Part shown: in pieces, positions 33,106 through 42,500 of the stretch
Position numbering within the stretch: the stretch's first letter is position 1
How the letters are laid out: every line of letters begins with the position of its first letter
NCBI GenBank assembly: GCA_015232355.1
Contig: JADFZW010000001.1
Location: 124,001 to 188,000, forward strand
Reading direction: 5' to 3'
Length of the DNA stretch: 64,000 nt
DNA from: Oligoflexia bacterium
GTDB lineage: Bacteria > Bdellovibrionota > Bacteriovoracia > Bacteriovoracales > Bacteriovoracaceae
Translations under genes and position numbers: made by a program
The notes under the pieces: generated by a model
Seen by the model: the letters and a program-made list of their open reading frames with translations, nothing else
Databases searched by the model: none
Told to the model about the DNA's origin: nothing

Positions 33106-33825
33106 TTACCTCTTCTTTCCAATATAAATTGTCACCAATCCAAAAGTTAATGGGATCATTTTTACATCTAAAAAATTCGCCTTCTCTAAAATCGAGACAA
33201 ACTTTTCTCCACAAGGAAAACTTCTCGCTGATTTATTTAAGTAATCATAAGCCTTAAAATCTTTTGAAATTAATCCACCAACAAATGGAACAAAGAAGTT
33301 TAAATATGGAATAAAAAATGGTTTGAATATTGGGTTTATTCCTTCTGCAGAAAATTCCAAAATTACTACTTGCCCACCCATTTTTAACATTCGATGAATA
33401 TTAGCAAGTCCTCTGTCTAGATCATAAAAATTTCTCACTCCAAATGCAGAGGTTATGATATCAAAACTTTCACTCTTATACTCTGGATCAGCAACTGCTA
33501 CTGCATCCGCCACTCTAAAATCCACAAAAAAATCACTCATCCTCCTATTCGCAAACTTCTTCTTCGCCAATTCGATCATAGATGTTTCAAGATCAATGGC
33601 TGTAACATTAAATTCAATCGCGCTCTTATTCTTTAAAATCGCAAATAGCAAATCCCCTGTTCCTGTAGCTATATCTAGCATGGAAAATTTCGAACATTTA
33701 TTATTCTTATTACTCTCATAATGATCCATCACTAAAGCTGCAGCAACTCTCCTCCAATGAATATCAATTCCAAATGAGAGAGCATGATTAAGAAAATCAT
33801 ATGTCGTACTAATTTTATCAAACAC
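33106..33825 (-). CDS. UbiE/MenG (demethylmenaquinone/ubiquinone C-methyltransferase)
   Basis: Translation starts at a GTG (33825) preceded by GAGGAG at 5 bp. The 239-residue methyltransferase has MFDKISTTYDFLNHALSFGIDIHWR (seen in parts as FDKISTTYDFLN and WRR), the SAM motif LDIATGTGD, and FGVRNFYDLDRGLANIHRM, all typical of UbiE/COQ5. It methylates the quinone ring in the last steps of menaquinone or ubiquinone synthesis. PFOR and a polyprenyl synthase in the same window fit a menaquinone user, but either quinone is possible. Confidence 0.9.
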   Translation of the reverse strand: MFDKISTTYDFLNHALSFGIDIHWRRVAAALVMDHYESNKNNKCSKFSMLDIATGTGDLLFAILKNKSAIEFNVTAIDLETSMIELAKKKFANRRMSDFFVDFRVADAVAVADPEYKSESFDIITSAFGVRNFYDLDRGLANIHRMLKMGGQVVILEFSAEGINPIFKPFFIPYLNFFVPFVGGLISKDFKAYDYLNKSARSFPCGEKFVSILEKANFLDVKMIPLTFGLVTIYIGKKR

Positions 33826-33962
33826 AACAACTCCTCTATCTTACTTGCAAACCCATTTTCATTTTAATTATTTACTTTAACGGCCACAAATGTTAAAGAA
33901 CTTTACTTATTTACCTATTATTTTATCTATTATTAACTTAAAGATAATAAGGATAATTCGAA

Positions 33963-34799
33963 GTGTTTTTCATCGTCGGGCCATGCGCCTTAGAATCATT
34001 AGCACAAGTCAAACCTATCGCTCTACTCTGCGAACGATTTGGAATTTCATATTTTCGCTCTCAAATATTTAAACCACGAACTCATCACTACTCCTTCCAG
34101 GGGCTTGGTACTGAAGGAATGGATATTGTCAATTTTCTTATCTCTAAAAATCTCTCACTGGTCAGCGAAGTACTATCCGTTGAGCATCTTTTAATTGTAA
34201 AAGAATTTGCATCAATTATTCAAATCGGCGCACGAAACATGCAAAACTTTGAACTATTAAAAAAAATTGGGCCAATTGTTTACCAACAAAATAATTCACA
34301 ATCATCACTACCATATGTCTTACTTAAAAGAGGACCTGCTAATACCGAAGAGGAGTGGTTAGCATCAGCTAGTTACCTAGAAGCATTTGGCGTTCCACAA
34401 TCAAAAATCATTCTTTGTGAACGCGGCACTAGAAATCACGTCTCACCAAAGGGTGTTACTTTGGATTTTGCTCTTGCTTACAAGGTAAAAAGCACGACCA
34501 ATTACAGAGTAATAATTGATCCTAGTCATGGAACACGCGACGCTAACTTGGTATTACCTATGATTAAAGCAGCAATCTCAATGGATTTTGATGGCGTTAT
34601 GGTTGAAGTTCACCCAAATCCAAAAGAGGCGTTGAGCGACCCTGAACAAACTGTATCCTTAGAAGATTTTGAAAATTTCTTGGTAACAAATGGTTTTGAT
34701 GGTCATATGCCACATAGTGATCATATGCCACATATACAAATGCAGACGTTGAAAGAGAGATCACTTAGTGAACAATCATCATCCCAAATCATTTCTTGA
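33963..34799 (+). CDS. 3-deoxy-7-phosphoheptulonate synthase, AroF/KdsA-like type
   Basis: Translation starts at a GTG after AAGGA. The 278-residue TIM-barrel protein shows IVGPCALES, SQIFKPRTHHYSFQGLG, QIGARNMQNFELLK, LLKRGPANTEEEW, ILCERGTR and IDPSHGTRD. KPRT and RNMQN identify the class I-beta DAHP synthases that resemble KdsA. It begins the shikimate pathway from erythrose-4-P and PEP. There is no N-terminal regulatory domain. The 3' end contains an 18-bp repeat (34704-34733, encoding a His/Met/Pro segment). It overlaps the polyprenyl synthase start by 32 bp. Confidence 0.88.
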   Translation: MFFIVGPCALESLAQVKPIALLCERFGISYFRSQIFKPRTHHYSFQGLGTEGMDIVNFLISKNLSLVSEVLSVEHLLIVKEFASIIQIGARNMQNFELLKKIGPIVYQQNNSQSSLPYVLLKRGPANTEEEWLASASYLEAFGVPQSKIILCERGTRNHVSPKGVTLDFALAYKVKSTTNYRVIIDPSHGTRDANLVLPMIKAAISMDFDGVMVEVHPNPKEALSDPEQTVSLEDFENFLVTNGFDGHMPHSDHMPHIQMQTLKERSLSEQSSSQIIS

Positions 34800-35799
34800 A
34801 CAATTCATTCCCCAAAGTGTTTTAAGGGCCACAAGTGATCTAAGATTAGATATCTCAGTCAATCAAAAAAATGTTGATGTCGAAATAAAAAATTTATTAA
34901 ATAAATCTATGTTTATTGGTGGAAAGAGATTGCGTCCACTCTTAATGTTTCTCTTTGCTAAACTATACAAAATCCCTCTGGAAATCATCTCTCCTTACGC
35001 TCTCTCTGCTGAACTAATTCATTTGGCCACTCTCTCCCATGATGATGTGATAGATAACGCCACCACTCGCAGAGGTATTCCCTCTATAAATATTCTCTCC
35101 TCAAATAAAAGGGCCATCCTCACAGGAGATTACCTTCTTGCATATACAGTTTTTGAACTTTGCAAGTTTGACAATATTAGAATTCTTCAAGAGCTATCAG
35201 CTGTAATAAAAGAATTAGCACTTGGAGAATGGATGCAATTAAATTTGACAGAGGGAAAAATAGATCTGCCACCCAAAATAAGTGAGGTTGAGGAGATCGC
35301 CAAGAAAAAAACTGCCAGCGTAATTAGCTTTTGCACTATCGTGCCAGCAATTCTTTCGAAGAGATCAGAAAAGATAATTGAGCTGACTCGCTCAATTGGC
35401 CACACATTTGGAATTGCTTTTCAACTCTCAGATGATCTTTTGGATTTTTCATCAGAGGAACAAACTGGCAAAAATGCCTTTAACGACTTAAACAATGGCA
35501 CTTTAAATTCAGTGGCCGTAGATTTTTTCAATCTTCATCCAAAATATTGGCAACGTTGGATAAAAAATGAATTTAATATTGATCAGGAGATAAAAAACCC
35601 AGAGGTCTATAAGCTTTTAGAAGATTCAAAGAGTAATATAAAAAAATTAATTCAAGAAAAAAAACATTTGATGAATGAATCTCTTGACAATCTCGCCTCT
35701 GAACTAGAATGTGAATGTGATTATAAATGTGAACTTGAAAAAGAGATAATTGAGTCAATGAAGTCACTATCAGAGTACATTTACCTGCGTGATCACTAA
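34768..35799 (+). CDS. Polyprenyl diphosphate synthase
   Basis: A GTG at 34768, inside the end of the DAHP synthase gene, is the best start; no other start lies before the conserved region. The 343-residue protein has GGKRLRPLL, the first aspartate-rich motif in SHDDVIDNATTRRG, GDYLLAYTV and the second in QLSDDLLDF. It elongates allylic diphosphates to the side chain of quinones or to carrier lipids. The C-terminal part (about 230-300) is divergent with a Cys/Glu-rich stretch built from short repeats. Coupling with a chorismate-pathway gene and a nearby ubiE/menG gene suggests quinone synthesis. Confidence 0.87.
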   Translation: MNNHHPKSFLEQFIPQSVLRATSDLRLDISVNQKNVDVEIKNLLNKSMFIGGKRLRPLLMFLFAKLYKIPLEIISPYALSAELIHLATLSHDDVIDNATTRRGIPSINILSSNKRAILTGDYLLAYTVFELCKFDNIRILQELSAVIKELALGEWMQLNLTEGKIDLPPKISEVEEIAKKKTASVISFCTIVPAILSKRSEKIIELTRSIGHTFGIAFQLSDDLLDFSSEEQTGKNAFNDLNNGTLNSVAVDFFNLHPKYWQRWIKNEFNIDQEIKNPEVYKLLEDSKSNIKKLIQEKKHLMNESLDNLASELECECDYKCELEKEIIESMKSLSEYIYLRDH

Positions 35800-35883
35800 T
35801 TTCACTAATCTCATTAATCTCATGAGCTCATAAGCTCAATAATCTCTTGACCCAACAGCAACATTATATGAGAATTATTAATA

Positions 35884-35948
35884 GACTAGAAAATGCATAT
35901 TGCCTTCGGTCAATAAAAAGCATTCTTTTTAGCAAATTCATTCTAGTC
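35884..35948 (+). promoter_or_regulatory. Structured leader candidate upstream of rpsU
   Basis: GACTAGAA (35884-35891) pairs with TTCTAGTC (35941-35948), enclosing AATGC/GCATT (35892-35896, 35920-35924) and an inner ATTG..CAAT hairpin capped by C-TTCG-G, an especially stable tetraloop. It sits about 75 bp before the S21 start. It could control S21 synthesis or be a small RNA. No known family was recognised. Confidence 0.5.
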
Positions 35949-36021
35949 AATTATTTATTGTTTAGTTATATTTGACGGATCTTATTTAATTTTTTTACAA
36001 AAGGAGAAAAGGGTAGGAATT

Positions 36022-36246
36022 ATGACAAATGAAACAATCAAAGTTAAGGTTGAAGATCAGCAAAACGTAGATAGAATATTGAAAAAATTTAAACGATTAT
36101 GTGAAAGTTACGGTATCGTAAGAGAATATAAAAGACGTCAGTCCTATTCAAAACCATCCGTTTGTTTAAAAGAAAAACGTAAAGCTGCCGATAAGAGAAG
36201 AAAGAAAGCTTACATGAAACAAAAGTACTCCGGCGAGCGAATCTAG
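36022..36246 (+). CDS. rpsU: 30S ribosomal protein S21
   Basis: The 74-residue basic protein has the S21 pattern: an N-terminal strand, VDRILKKFKRLCESYGIVREYKRRQSY (seen here in parts as LKKFKRLCE and EYKRRQSY), and a Lys/Arg-rich C-terminus (EKRKAADKRRKKAYMKQ). S21 binds near the 3' end of 16S rRNA and assists start-site selection. AAAGGAGAAAAGGG precedes the ATG. It is transcribed alone, with a structured leader upstream, and ends convergent to the ygiQ-like gene. Confidence 0.95.
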   Translation: MTNETIKVKVEDQQNVDRILKKFKRLCESYGIVREYKRRQSYSKPSVCLKEKRKAADKRRKKAYMKQKYSGERI

Positions 36247-36282
36247 ATAGAACAAGCAAATCAATTTATTTTATTCCAAATA

Positions 36283-38043
36283 TTAAAACAAACACATCTT
36301 TTGTTTTTCTTTCTCCTTTAGATTCTTCTCTATATAAATGTGATCAGAATCAAGACAAGAGGATAAATAGTACATTAGGGAACCATAAGTTGAAGGTAGC
36401 GGAGTAAAGATTTGCACCTGTTCAGGAGTAAATTTCATATTCTTTTTAATAAATGATTTTAAATTTAGAGCATTTTGATCATTACATCCTGGATAGCAAA
36501 CCATAAAGTAGTAAGTTAAAAATTGCTTTAGACCTAACTCTTTGTTGATATCTTCAAATGATTTTTTAAATTGCAATAACATTTTTTGTCCAGGATCAGT
36601 TGGCTTTCCCATCAATTTTAAAACTTCTTCATCGATATGTTCTGGCGCCAACTTTAATTGTCCGGATGTATGATCTTTGATAATTTTTTTTAAATATTTA
36701 ATTCCAAATTTCTCATCACTCACAACCAAATCATAGCGAATGCCAGAGCTAATAAATACCTTCTTAACCTTAACATTTTTAACATCGTTAACATCTTTAA
36801 TTTCACTCACTCTCTCAAGTAGCTTAAGCTGCTGGTGATGAAAATGTGGCATTTTCTGACACTTTTGAGGGAAGAGACACCTTTTATTTTTACATCCACC
36901 AACTTCTAACTTTAAAGCACAATCACCACCATACATGTTGGCAGTTGCTCCACCTAAATCTGAAATATATCCTTTGAAATCATCTCTCGATGCAATTTGA
37001 GTTATCTCACGTATGATGGAATCAATCGAGCGACTAAGAATAGTTCTTCCTTGATGAAGATTTATGGAACAAAAGTTACACTCACCATAGCAACCACGGT
37101 GAGTGGTTATTGAAAATTTAATAGTATTTAGTGCTCGTACTTCTCCATCTTTTTTATAATAGGGATGAACATCTCTTTGATATGGAAGCTCATATATACT
37201 ATCTAATTCAGAAGTGGTGAGATGAAGTGCTGGTGGATTTTGAATAAGAAATCTATTTTTGTCACATGCTTGATATAATGCTTTTGCATTCTTTGGATCA
37301 TTATTCATATAAAATTGATCAAACATCAAAGCGAAGCTCTCTTTGCTTTCTAATACACTTTGATGAGAGGGTAATTCTAGAAACTCCCAGGTTGTAGGAA
37401 CCTCTTTAGCGGTATATAGAATTCCTCTGACTCTCTTAAGCTCATCAGAATAATTTAAGTAATTATTTCCTGACTCTCTACACTCTCTAAACTTTCTAAA
37501 AATTTGCGCCAACTCTAATATCGCTTTCTCTCCCATACCATAAACTAACAAATCAGCTTTTGAATCTAAAAGGATCGATCTCTTGAGTTTATCACTCCAG
37601 TAATCGTAATGAGAAAATCGGCGCAAAGTTGCTTCCACTCCTCCCAAAATAATTGGAACACTATTTTTAAAATATTTTTTTATTAGATTACAATAAACAA
37701 TTAGAGCACGATCTGGTCTTTTATTATTTACTGTTCCGGGAGTAAAATCATCTTGCTTGCGCTTTTTCAAGAGGGCAGTGTAGTTGGCCACCATTGAATC
37801 CATTGAACCAGAACTAATGCCCCAAAAGAGTTTTGGTTCCCCAAGACGTTTTATGTCAACATCACTATCTATGGCCGGTTGAGCAATGATTCCCACTCTG
37901 AAACCAGCATTAAGTAGTACCCGACCGATAACTGATACACCAATATACGAACTGTCGATATAGGTATCTCCAGAGACTAAAATCACATCTAGCTCTTTCC
38001 AATTTAATTTTATTAGCTCTTCTTTTGTTGTTGGTATAAACAT
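36283..38043 (-). CDS. YgiQ family radical SAM protein
   Basis: The 586-residue protein has an N-terminal B12-binding-like part (ILVSGDTYIDSSYIGVSVIGRVL, seen as GDTYIDSSYIG and GRVLLNAGFRVGI), the YgiQ block PIILGGVEATLRRFSHYDYW, and the radical SAM cluster CYGECNFC with Cys318, Cys322 and Cys325. A second cysteine group lies at CKNKRCLFPQKC, and the C-terminal LKLAPEHIDEEVLKLMGKP block follows. The family's reaction is not established. The linker (about 418-428) has a 9-bp in-frame repeat. It diverges from the YchF-like gene across a gap under 60 bp. Confidence 0.88.
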   Translation of the reverse strand: MFIPTTKEELIKLNWKELDVILVSGDTYIDSSYIGVSVIGRVLLNAGFRVGIIAQPAIDSDVDIKRLGEPKLFWGISSGSMDSMVANYTALLKKRKQDDFTPGTVNNKRPDRALIVYCNLIKKYFKNSVPIILGGVEATLRRFSHYDYWSDKLKRSILLDSKADLLVYGMGEKAILELAQIFRKFRECRESGNNYLNYSDELKRVRGILYTAKEVPTTWEFLELPSHQSVLESKESFALMFDQFYMNNDPKNAKALYQACDKNRFLIQNPPALHLTTSELDSIYELPYQRDVHPYYKKDGEVRALNTIKFSITTHRGCYGECNFCSINLHQGRTILSRSIDSIIREITQIASRDDFKGYISDLGGATANMYGGDCALKLEVGGCKNKRCLFPQKCQKMPHFHHQQLKLLERVSEIKDVNDVKNVKVKKVFISSGIRYDLVVSDEKFGIKYLKKIIKDHTSGQLKLAPEHIDEEVLKLMGKPTDPGQKMLLQFKKSFEDINKELGLKQFLTYYFMVCYPGCNDQNALNLKSFIKKNMKFTPEQVQIFTPLPSTYGSLMYYLSSCLDSDHIYIEKNLKEKEKQKMCLF

Positions 38044-38098
38044 ACTTTGTACTTATAATTAAATTTATAAAATGATAAGGATTTTGATAAGGAGTTTT

Positions 38099-39148
38099 AT
38101 GAAAGTGGCCATCTTGGGCCTATCTCAGGCCGGAAAAAAAACCCTCTTTGAATTACTAACTTCACGAGAGGTAAGTGCAAACAAAAGAGCAGGCGAGGTA
38201 ATCGCAGGCAAAGCTACTGTCTGGGATAAAAGAGTTGATGAGATCTCTAAAATTGCTAAACCAGCAAAGATTACTTATGCACAAACAGATATCTCTCTTT
38301 GTTCTGATATAGATAACTCCGCAGGAAGTGGCAAAGGAGTCAGCACTTGGATTCTAGAGGCAAAAACTGCCGATCTCTTATGTGTTGTGGTTAGAGATTT
38401 TGCCTCTGAAGATGTCTATCATCCGGCCGGATCTGTTAATGCTGATCGAGACAAAGAAAATTTAGAGGCGGAATTAATCTTTGCAGATTTAGATTTAGTG
38501 GAAAAACGCCTTGATCGCATTGAAAAAGATAAGAAAAAAATTAAAATGACAGCTACTCAATCTCTAGAGGAAACAACTATTTTAAAGTTTAAAAAAACTC
38601 TTGAAGATAATAAAAAGCTAAGTACTTTGACTATTACTCCAGAGGAAGAGGCAGCGATTAGCAGTTTGAATTTTTTAACTATTAAACCAATCATCTGGTG
38701 TTACAACGTCGATGAAAATAAATTACGAGGGCACTCACAAACAGATGACATTTTTTTAGTTTCAGCACAAATAGAAAAAGAGATTTTAGCTATCGAAGAT
38801 TTGCAAGAGCGAGCAGAGTATTTAAAGGATTTAAATATTACTTCCCTTGGTAGTGATCGCTTAAATATTGCAGCTTATGATCTATTAGGATTGATGTCTT
38901 TTTATACTATGGGGAAAGATGAAGTTCGCGCTTGGACTATAAGAAAAGGAACAAGTGCTCCTAAAGCAGCTGGAAAAATTCATAGCGATATTGAGAGAGG
39001 ATTTATCAGAGTGGAAGTTATAAAATATGATGATCTAATCACTTGTGGAAGCGAACAAAAGGTTAGAACATTAGGTAAATTTATGGTAAAAGGTCAAGAT
39101 TATATTATTGAAGATGGAGACATCTGTAACTTTCTCTTTAATGTGTAA
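38099..39148 (+). CDS. YchF-like DUF933 P-loop protein
   Basis: The ATG at 38099 follows AAGGAG by 4-5 bp and is preferred to the upstream in-frame ATG at 38072. The 349-residue protein begins with a P-loop (LGLSQAGKKTLFELL) and ends with the TGS-like DUF933 domain (FYTMGKDEVRAWTIRKG, KIHSDIERGFIRVEV, EDGDICNFLFNV) as in the YchF/OLA1 ATPase. The region for the guanine-specificity motif (NKxD) reads WCYNVDEN, as YchF relatives with altered nucleotide preference do. Its function may lie in translation or stress response. It is a shorter, divergent relative of canonical YchF. Confidence 0.8.
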   Translation: MKVAILGLSQAGKKTLFELLTSREVSANKRAGEVIAGKATVWDKRVDEISKIAKPAKITYAQTDISLCSDIDNSAGSGKGVSTWILEAKTADLLCVVVRDFASEDVYHPAGSVNADRDKENLEAELIFADLDLVEKRLDRIEKDKKKIKMTATQSLEETTILKFKKTLEDNKKLSTLTITPEEEAAISSLNFLTIKPIIWCYNVDENKLRGHSQTDDIFLVSAQIEKEILAIEDLQERAEYLKDLNITSLGSDRLNIAAYDLLGLMSFYTMGKDEVRAWTIRKGTSAPKAAGKIHSDIERGFIRVEVIKYDDLITCGSEQKVRTLGKFMVKGQDYIIEDGDICNFLFNV

Positions 39149-39179
39149 GATTTAATTTAAAAGGAGGTAATTCCTTATT

Positions 39180-39521
39180 ATGAAAACAAACAATACTCTT
39201 TTACTTTTAATTTTAATTTTTTCTTTGTGTTTTTTTACATCTCTATCTTTTGCTGAAGATGATCCTTCTCAAAACCCAAACAGTGTAGAAAATCTTAAAA
39301 ATTTCTTTCCTAGTGCCAACGAAAACACTACTGTCCCTGTTGTTCCTGAGCAACCGGAAGAGATAGTTCCTGAGCCACAACCAGCTCAACCAATTCCTCC
39401 TCCTCCAGTTGTCCCAGCTGACGATAACAATAGTGTTGGTAATGGTAGTATGATTAATATGAATAACTATAACAACAACTACAATGCAAATCCAGAAGAC
39501 TTCCAACCATTAAACGATTGA
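39180..39521 (+). CDS. Small exported proline-rich protein
   Basis: The 113-residue product has a signal peptide (about 1-25, ending LSFA), then a disordered mature part rich in Pro, Glu and Gln (EQPEEIVPEPQPAQPIPP region) and a C-terminal Asn-rich segment. AAAAGGAGG precedes the ATG at 8-9 bp. No domain is recognised. It lies 31 bp after the YchF-like gene and may share its transcript. It could be a periplasmic spacer or surface protein. Confidence 0.65.
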   Translation: MKTNNTLLLLILIFSLCFFTSLSFAEDDPSQNPNSVENLKNFFPSANENTTVPVVPEQPEEIVPEPQPAQPIPPPPVVPADDNNSVGNGSMINMNNYNNNYNANPEDFQPLND

Positions 39522-39522
39522 G

Positions 39523-41274
39523 TTACTTTATTTGTTTGACCAACTCATTTATCATCTCACAATATATCTTGTAATTTTTCTCTACGAATTGCTTTACATT
39601 AGAATAATCTCCATTGGGAATTGGTAACTTAGATAGAAATAATTTTTCTGCTTGTTCTTTGCTCTTTTGTGTTAAACCTTTCAGATCAGAATCAGAACCG
39701 GCCAAATTAACCATTGGTCGCAATTGAGAAATTGCCTTCGATTCTCCATTTATCCTGGCCCAAGTTTGTTTCATATTAGTATATTTTCGTTGTTCATCTG
39801 TAGTAAGATTTAAAAATTTCACACATAATACGTCTGTAAGTATCGCCCTAGTAATCATACGTGAACTAAGTTCGGTTACATAATTTCCAGTAGATTCGTC
39901 AAAAGCACCCTTGTTTTTTCGTTCTAGAAGATCCTGGGCCACAATATTAGAGTTAATAATATTTTTGTCAATTGGTGGTCTTGGTACCTTTTCACAATCA
40001 ATTAAACCATTTTTGAGATCCTCTTTCTTGTTTTTTTGAGAACAATTTAATGCCGCTACATTATTATCCATAGCTGTTGGATCATCTATAGGGTATCCGT
40101 CAGAAGCAAGATTTAGCTTACTGCCACTATGCTGAACAAATGCGATACCTTTTTTTTCAGCATCTTCTAAAAATTTGGCCCTATTTTCCTTTGCAGGTAA
40201 ACCAACCCCTACTGCAAATGGAATAATACAATCTTTATTTACCTTAAGACATGTTTCTTTAAATGCATCGGGACCACCGAAAGTTTTCCTTAAATTTGCT
40301 CTTACTAATAGTATATCTTTCTTTGTAAAAGGTATTTCTTTACCATCATTACATGGAATTATTTGCCACTCATCTTGTAATCTATCATCAATTGTCTCTC
40401 TCAATGTCTTACTGTCTTCTTTGGCCACTAATTTTATCTTTGGTTGTACTCCATTGGCCTTCATAATATCTTCTGCTATTGATATCATCTCTTTTGGAAT
40501 AATATACTCATCTCCCTCTTTAAGTGTTATAGGGCCAAGTATCATTGAATCACAAACATATCCAGTGTATTGTTTGCCATCAACATGCCTACCATCAAAA
40601 ATTGCAGCATATTCTGATTCTTCCCAAACAGAAGTATATGTTCCATCTTTCATTGGTTTCCAAGGAAGAACTAACTGTTGTATCGCTGTGTTTGTAAATG
40701 GTCTTTCTTGAAAAGAAATCAGATCATCTTTAGTAAGCTCTGTATGTGGAGCATGTTTAGTAAATAGTTTAGTATTCTCCATATGAAAACATAGATCTAT
40801 AAGCTTTTCTTGAATTTTCAACAAGGTCTCTTTATCTATATTTTCATCAATGTTTTTACCTTGAAGTTGATTGTGATTTCGTATCATTTTTTTTAATATT
40901 TCGTTTTTTATTTCAGCAATATTTTCCGTCTCTTTGAATTTACATTCAGGGATTGTAAAAACGCCACGATACTTAGTAGGCATTGCATGGACAAATTTTA
41001 AATGTTTTAATATATCACTCCAGGTGTATTTTGTTTTTATTTCATTACAATCAATTTTTTTATCTTCACTTTTTTTATCTTCACAATTAGGATTTCCGTT
41101 AGTTACTTTCTTCACATCACTGCAGGAATTAATCACTAATCTAAATAACTTAACAAATACATTACTCTCATCTGTCGCATAGGAGTTGTTACTTGACAGA
41201 ATATACATTGAAGCAGTTAATAAAAAACTGGCAATCAATATCAACAAGAGCGCTTTAATTCTGATTTGTTTCAT
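39523..41274 (-). CDS. Large secreted cysteine-containing protein, unknown
   Basis: The 583-residue product has a long signal peptide (about 1-34). The mature protein has paired cysteines (SCSDVKK, NCEDKK, DCNEIK; later DLCFHME, YVCDSM, IPCND, ETCLKVNKDCI, NCSQ, DCEKV), suggesting several disulfides, and is mainly alpha/beta in look. No catalytic motif is recognised. Some segments (QQLVLPWKP, EYAAIFDGRHVDG, GYVCDSMILGPI) resemble secreted enzymes but no family follows. Its size and cysteines fit a stable extracytoplasmic protein. It ends convergent to the proline-rich gene, one base apart. Confidence 0.6.
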   Translation of the reverse strand: MKQIRIKALLLILIASFLLTASMYILSSNNSYATDESNVFVKLFRLVINSCSDVKKVTNGNPNCEDKKSEDKKIDCNEIKTKYTWSDILKHLKFVHAMPTKYRGVFTIPECKFKETENIAEIKNEILKKMIRNHNQLQGKNIDENIDKETLLKIQEKLIDLCFHMENTKLFTKHAPHTELTKDDLISFQERPFTNTAIQQLVLPWKPMKDGTYTSVWEESEYAAIFDGRHVDGKQYTGYVCDSMILGPITLKEGDEYIIPKEMISIAEDIMKANGVQPKIKLVAKEDSKTLRETIDDRLQDEWQIIPCNDGKEIPFTKKDILLVRANLRKTFGGPDAFKETCLKVNKDCIIPFAVGVGLPAKENRAKFLEDAEKKGIAFVQHSGSKLNLASDGYPIDDPTAMDNNVAALNCSQKNKKEDLKNGLIDCEKVPRPPIDKNIINSNIVAQDLLERKNKGAFDESTGNYVTELSSRMITRAILTDVLCVKFLNLTTDEQRKYTNMKQTWARINGESKAISQLRPMVNLAGSDSDLKGLTQKSKEQAEKLFLSKLPIPNGDYSNVKQFVEKNYKIYCEMINELVKQIK

Positions 41275-41309
41275 CGATTCTCCTTATTTAATTAAAGATA
41301 TATTTATTT

Positions 41310-42305
41310 TTATTGTCTGCGATTTGAAATTGCTTTTGTTTGAAAGAAATACCAAATAAGTCCAAAACCCGCAAAATGATAATACTTTTGTTTAACCAGC
41401 GGACTATCTTGAAAGACTGCACCCTCTAAACGATCATAGCGATAAAAAGCATATCCATAAAATGGACCAACTTTTCTACTCAAAAACAAAGTTGCATGAG
41501 CACCACTATAACCAGCATTCGCATTGTAAGCAGGTCTATTTGCTCTAGCATAATCGGGTGAGACTCCATAAAAATAATTATGATACTTTTCAGATCCCCA
41601 CATTGCAGCTACAGTAAGCTCACTAAAAAATCCTAAGGTGTAATCTTGAGGATACATAGTGTATGAAACAAATGGAACCATAAAGCATCCCTGATATTTA
41701 GCATAGAAAAAATCAATTGCATTTACTGCTCTTATGGGAAGTTCCACACTAAGTGTATTAAGATTATTTTTATCACGCCAAAAGGTCCAAGCTAGCGCTG
41801 GACCAATCTCAAAAGTTGGATCAAGAGTGGGCATTCCTGCTCGTGCGTGATTTTCAGCACTGTTCACTCTTAAAGATGCCATCATACTCATGCCTAAACT
41901 AAAATCACCCTTCTCGTAAAAATTTCCTTGAACCATTGAATTTTTAGCATAGACTTTTTCACCTCTATAAATGAAAAAAGGAATAGGCCATAAATAACTC
42001 TCACTCTGATCAGAACCACGATAGTGATTCATATGCAAATATAAAAAACCGGCACCTAATTCAAATAATGGTAAAGCTCCCTCTCTACTCTTATTAAGAT
42101 CTTGACTCTCTTTTTCAACTACAGCATCATTTTTAGCTTCTTTTTTTATTATTATTTCACCCTTTCCTGGATCATAAGTATTTACTGAAGCATATTTCTG
42201 CAAGCTATCATCTTTACCCAATACAAATGTTGATTCCGTAAAGATTGGAAAATAACAGAGGATAAACATAAAGATGAAAGTAAAGGGCAATTTTAATGCG
42301 GACAC
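41310..42305 (-). CDS. MipA/OmpV family outer-membrane protein
   Basis: The GTG at 42305 is favoured because GAGG lies 5 bp upstream and a signal peptide then starts at once (LKLPFTFIFMFILCYFP region). The open frame extends 15 codons further to an ATG at 42350. The mature protein (331 residues from the GTG) shows barrel-like strands and the MipA/OmpV landmarks: FELGAGF near the start, PTFEIGPALAWTF in the middle, and YGVSPDYARANRPAYNANAG near the end. These proteins form small outer-membrane barrels, in some species linked to murein metabolism or antibiotic response. It is flanked by the unknown secreted gene 35 bp away. Confidence 0.72.
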   Translation of the reverse strand: MSALKLPFTFIFMFILCYFPIFTESTFVLGKDDSLQKYASVNTYDPGKGEIIIKKEAKNDAVVEKESQDLNKSREGALPLFELGAGFLYLHMNHYRGSDQSESYLWPIPFFIYRGEKVYAKNSMVQGNFYEKGDFSLGMSMMASLRVNSAENHARAGMPTLDPTFEIGPALAWTFWRDKNNLNTLSVELPIRAVNAIDFFYAKYQGCFMVPFVSYTMYPQDYTLGFFSELTVAAMWGSEKYHNYFYGVSPDYARANRPAYNANAGYSGAHATLFLSRKVGPFYGYAFYRYDRLEGAVFQDSPLVKQKYYHFAGFGLIWYFFQTKAISNRRQ

Positions 42306-42500
42306 AACAACCTCGTATGAAAAAGGTTTCTTAGATTTATTATAGATCAATTTATTGAAATAATACTTTTAACCAGCAATACTTAAATTTTTCCCCCTCA
42401 AATATTTTACTAAAATATTTTTAATTGATATATTCAGGCAATAACAACAACGAGTAATATAAGAACAATTCTTCTGAACATATTAAACATAGGAGTATTT

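Noticed and set aside
39180-39521. TonB-like protein from the Pro-Glu/Pro-Gln segment
   Set aside because: It has a cleavable signal rather than a membrane anchor and lacks a C-terminal TonB domain.
40175-41182. Open frames antisense to the 583-residue secreted protein
   Set aside because: No ribosome site or domain; the minus-strand gene has a signal peptide and normal codon structure.
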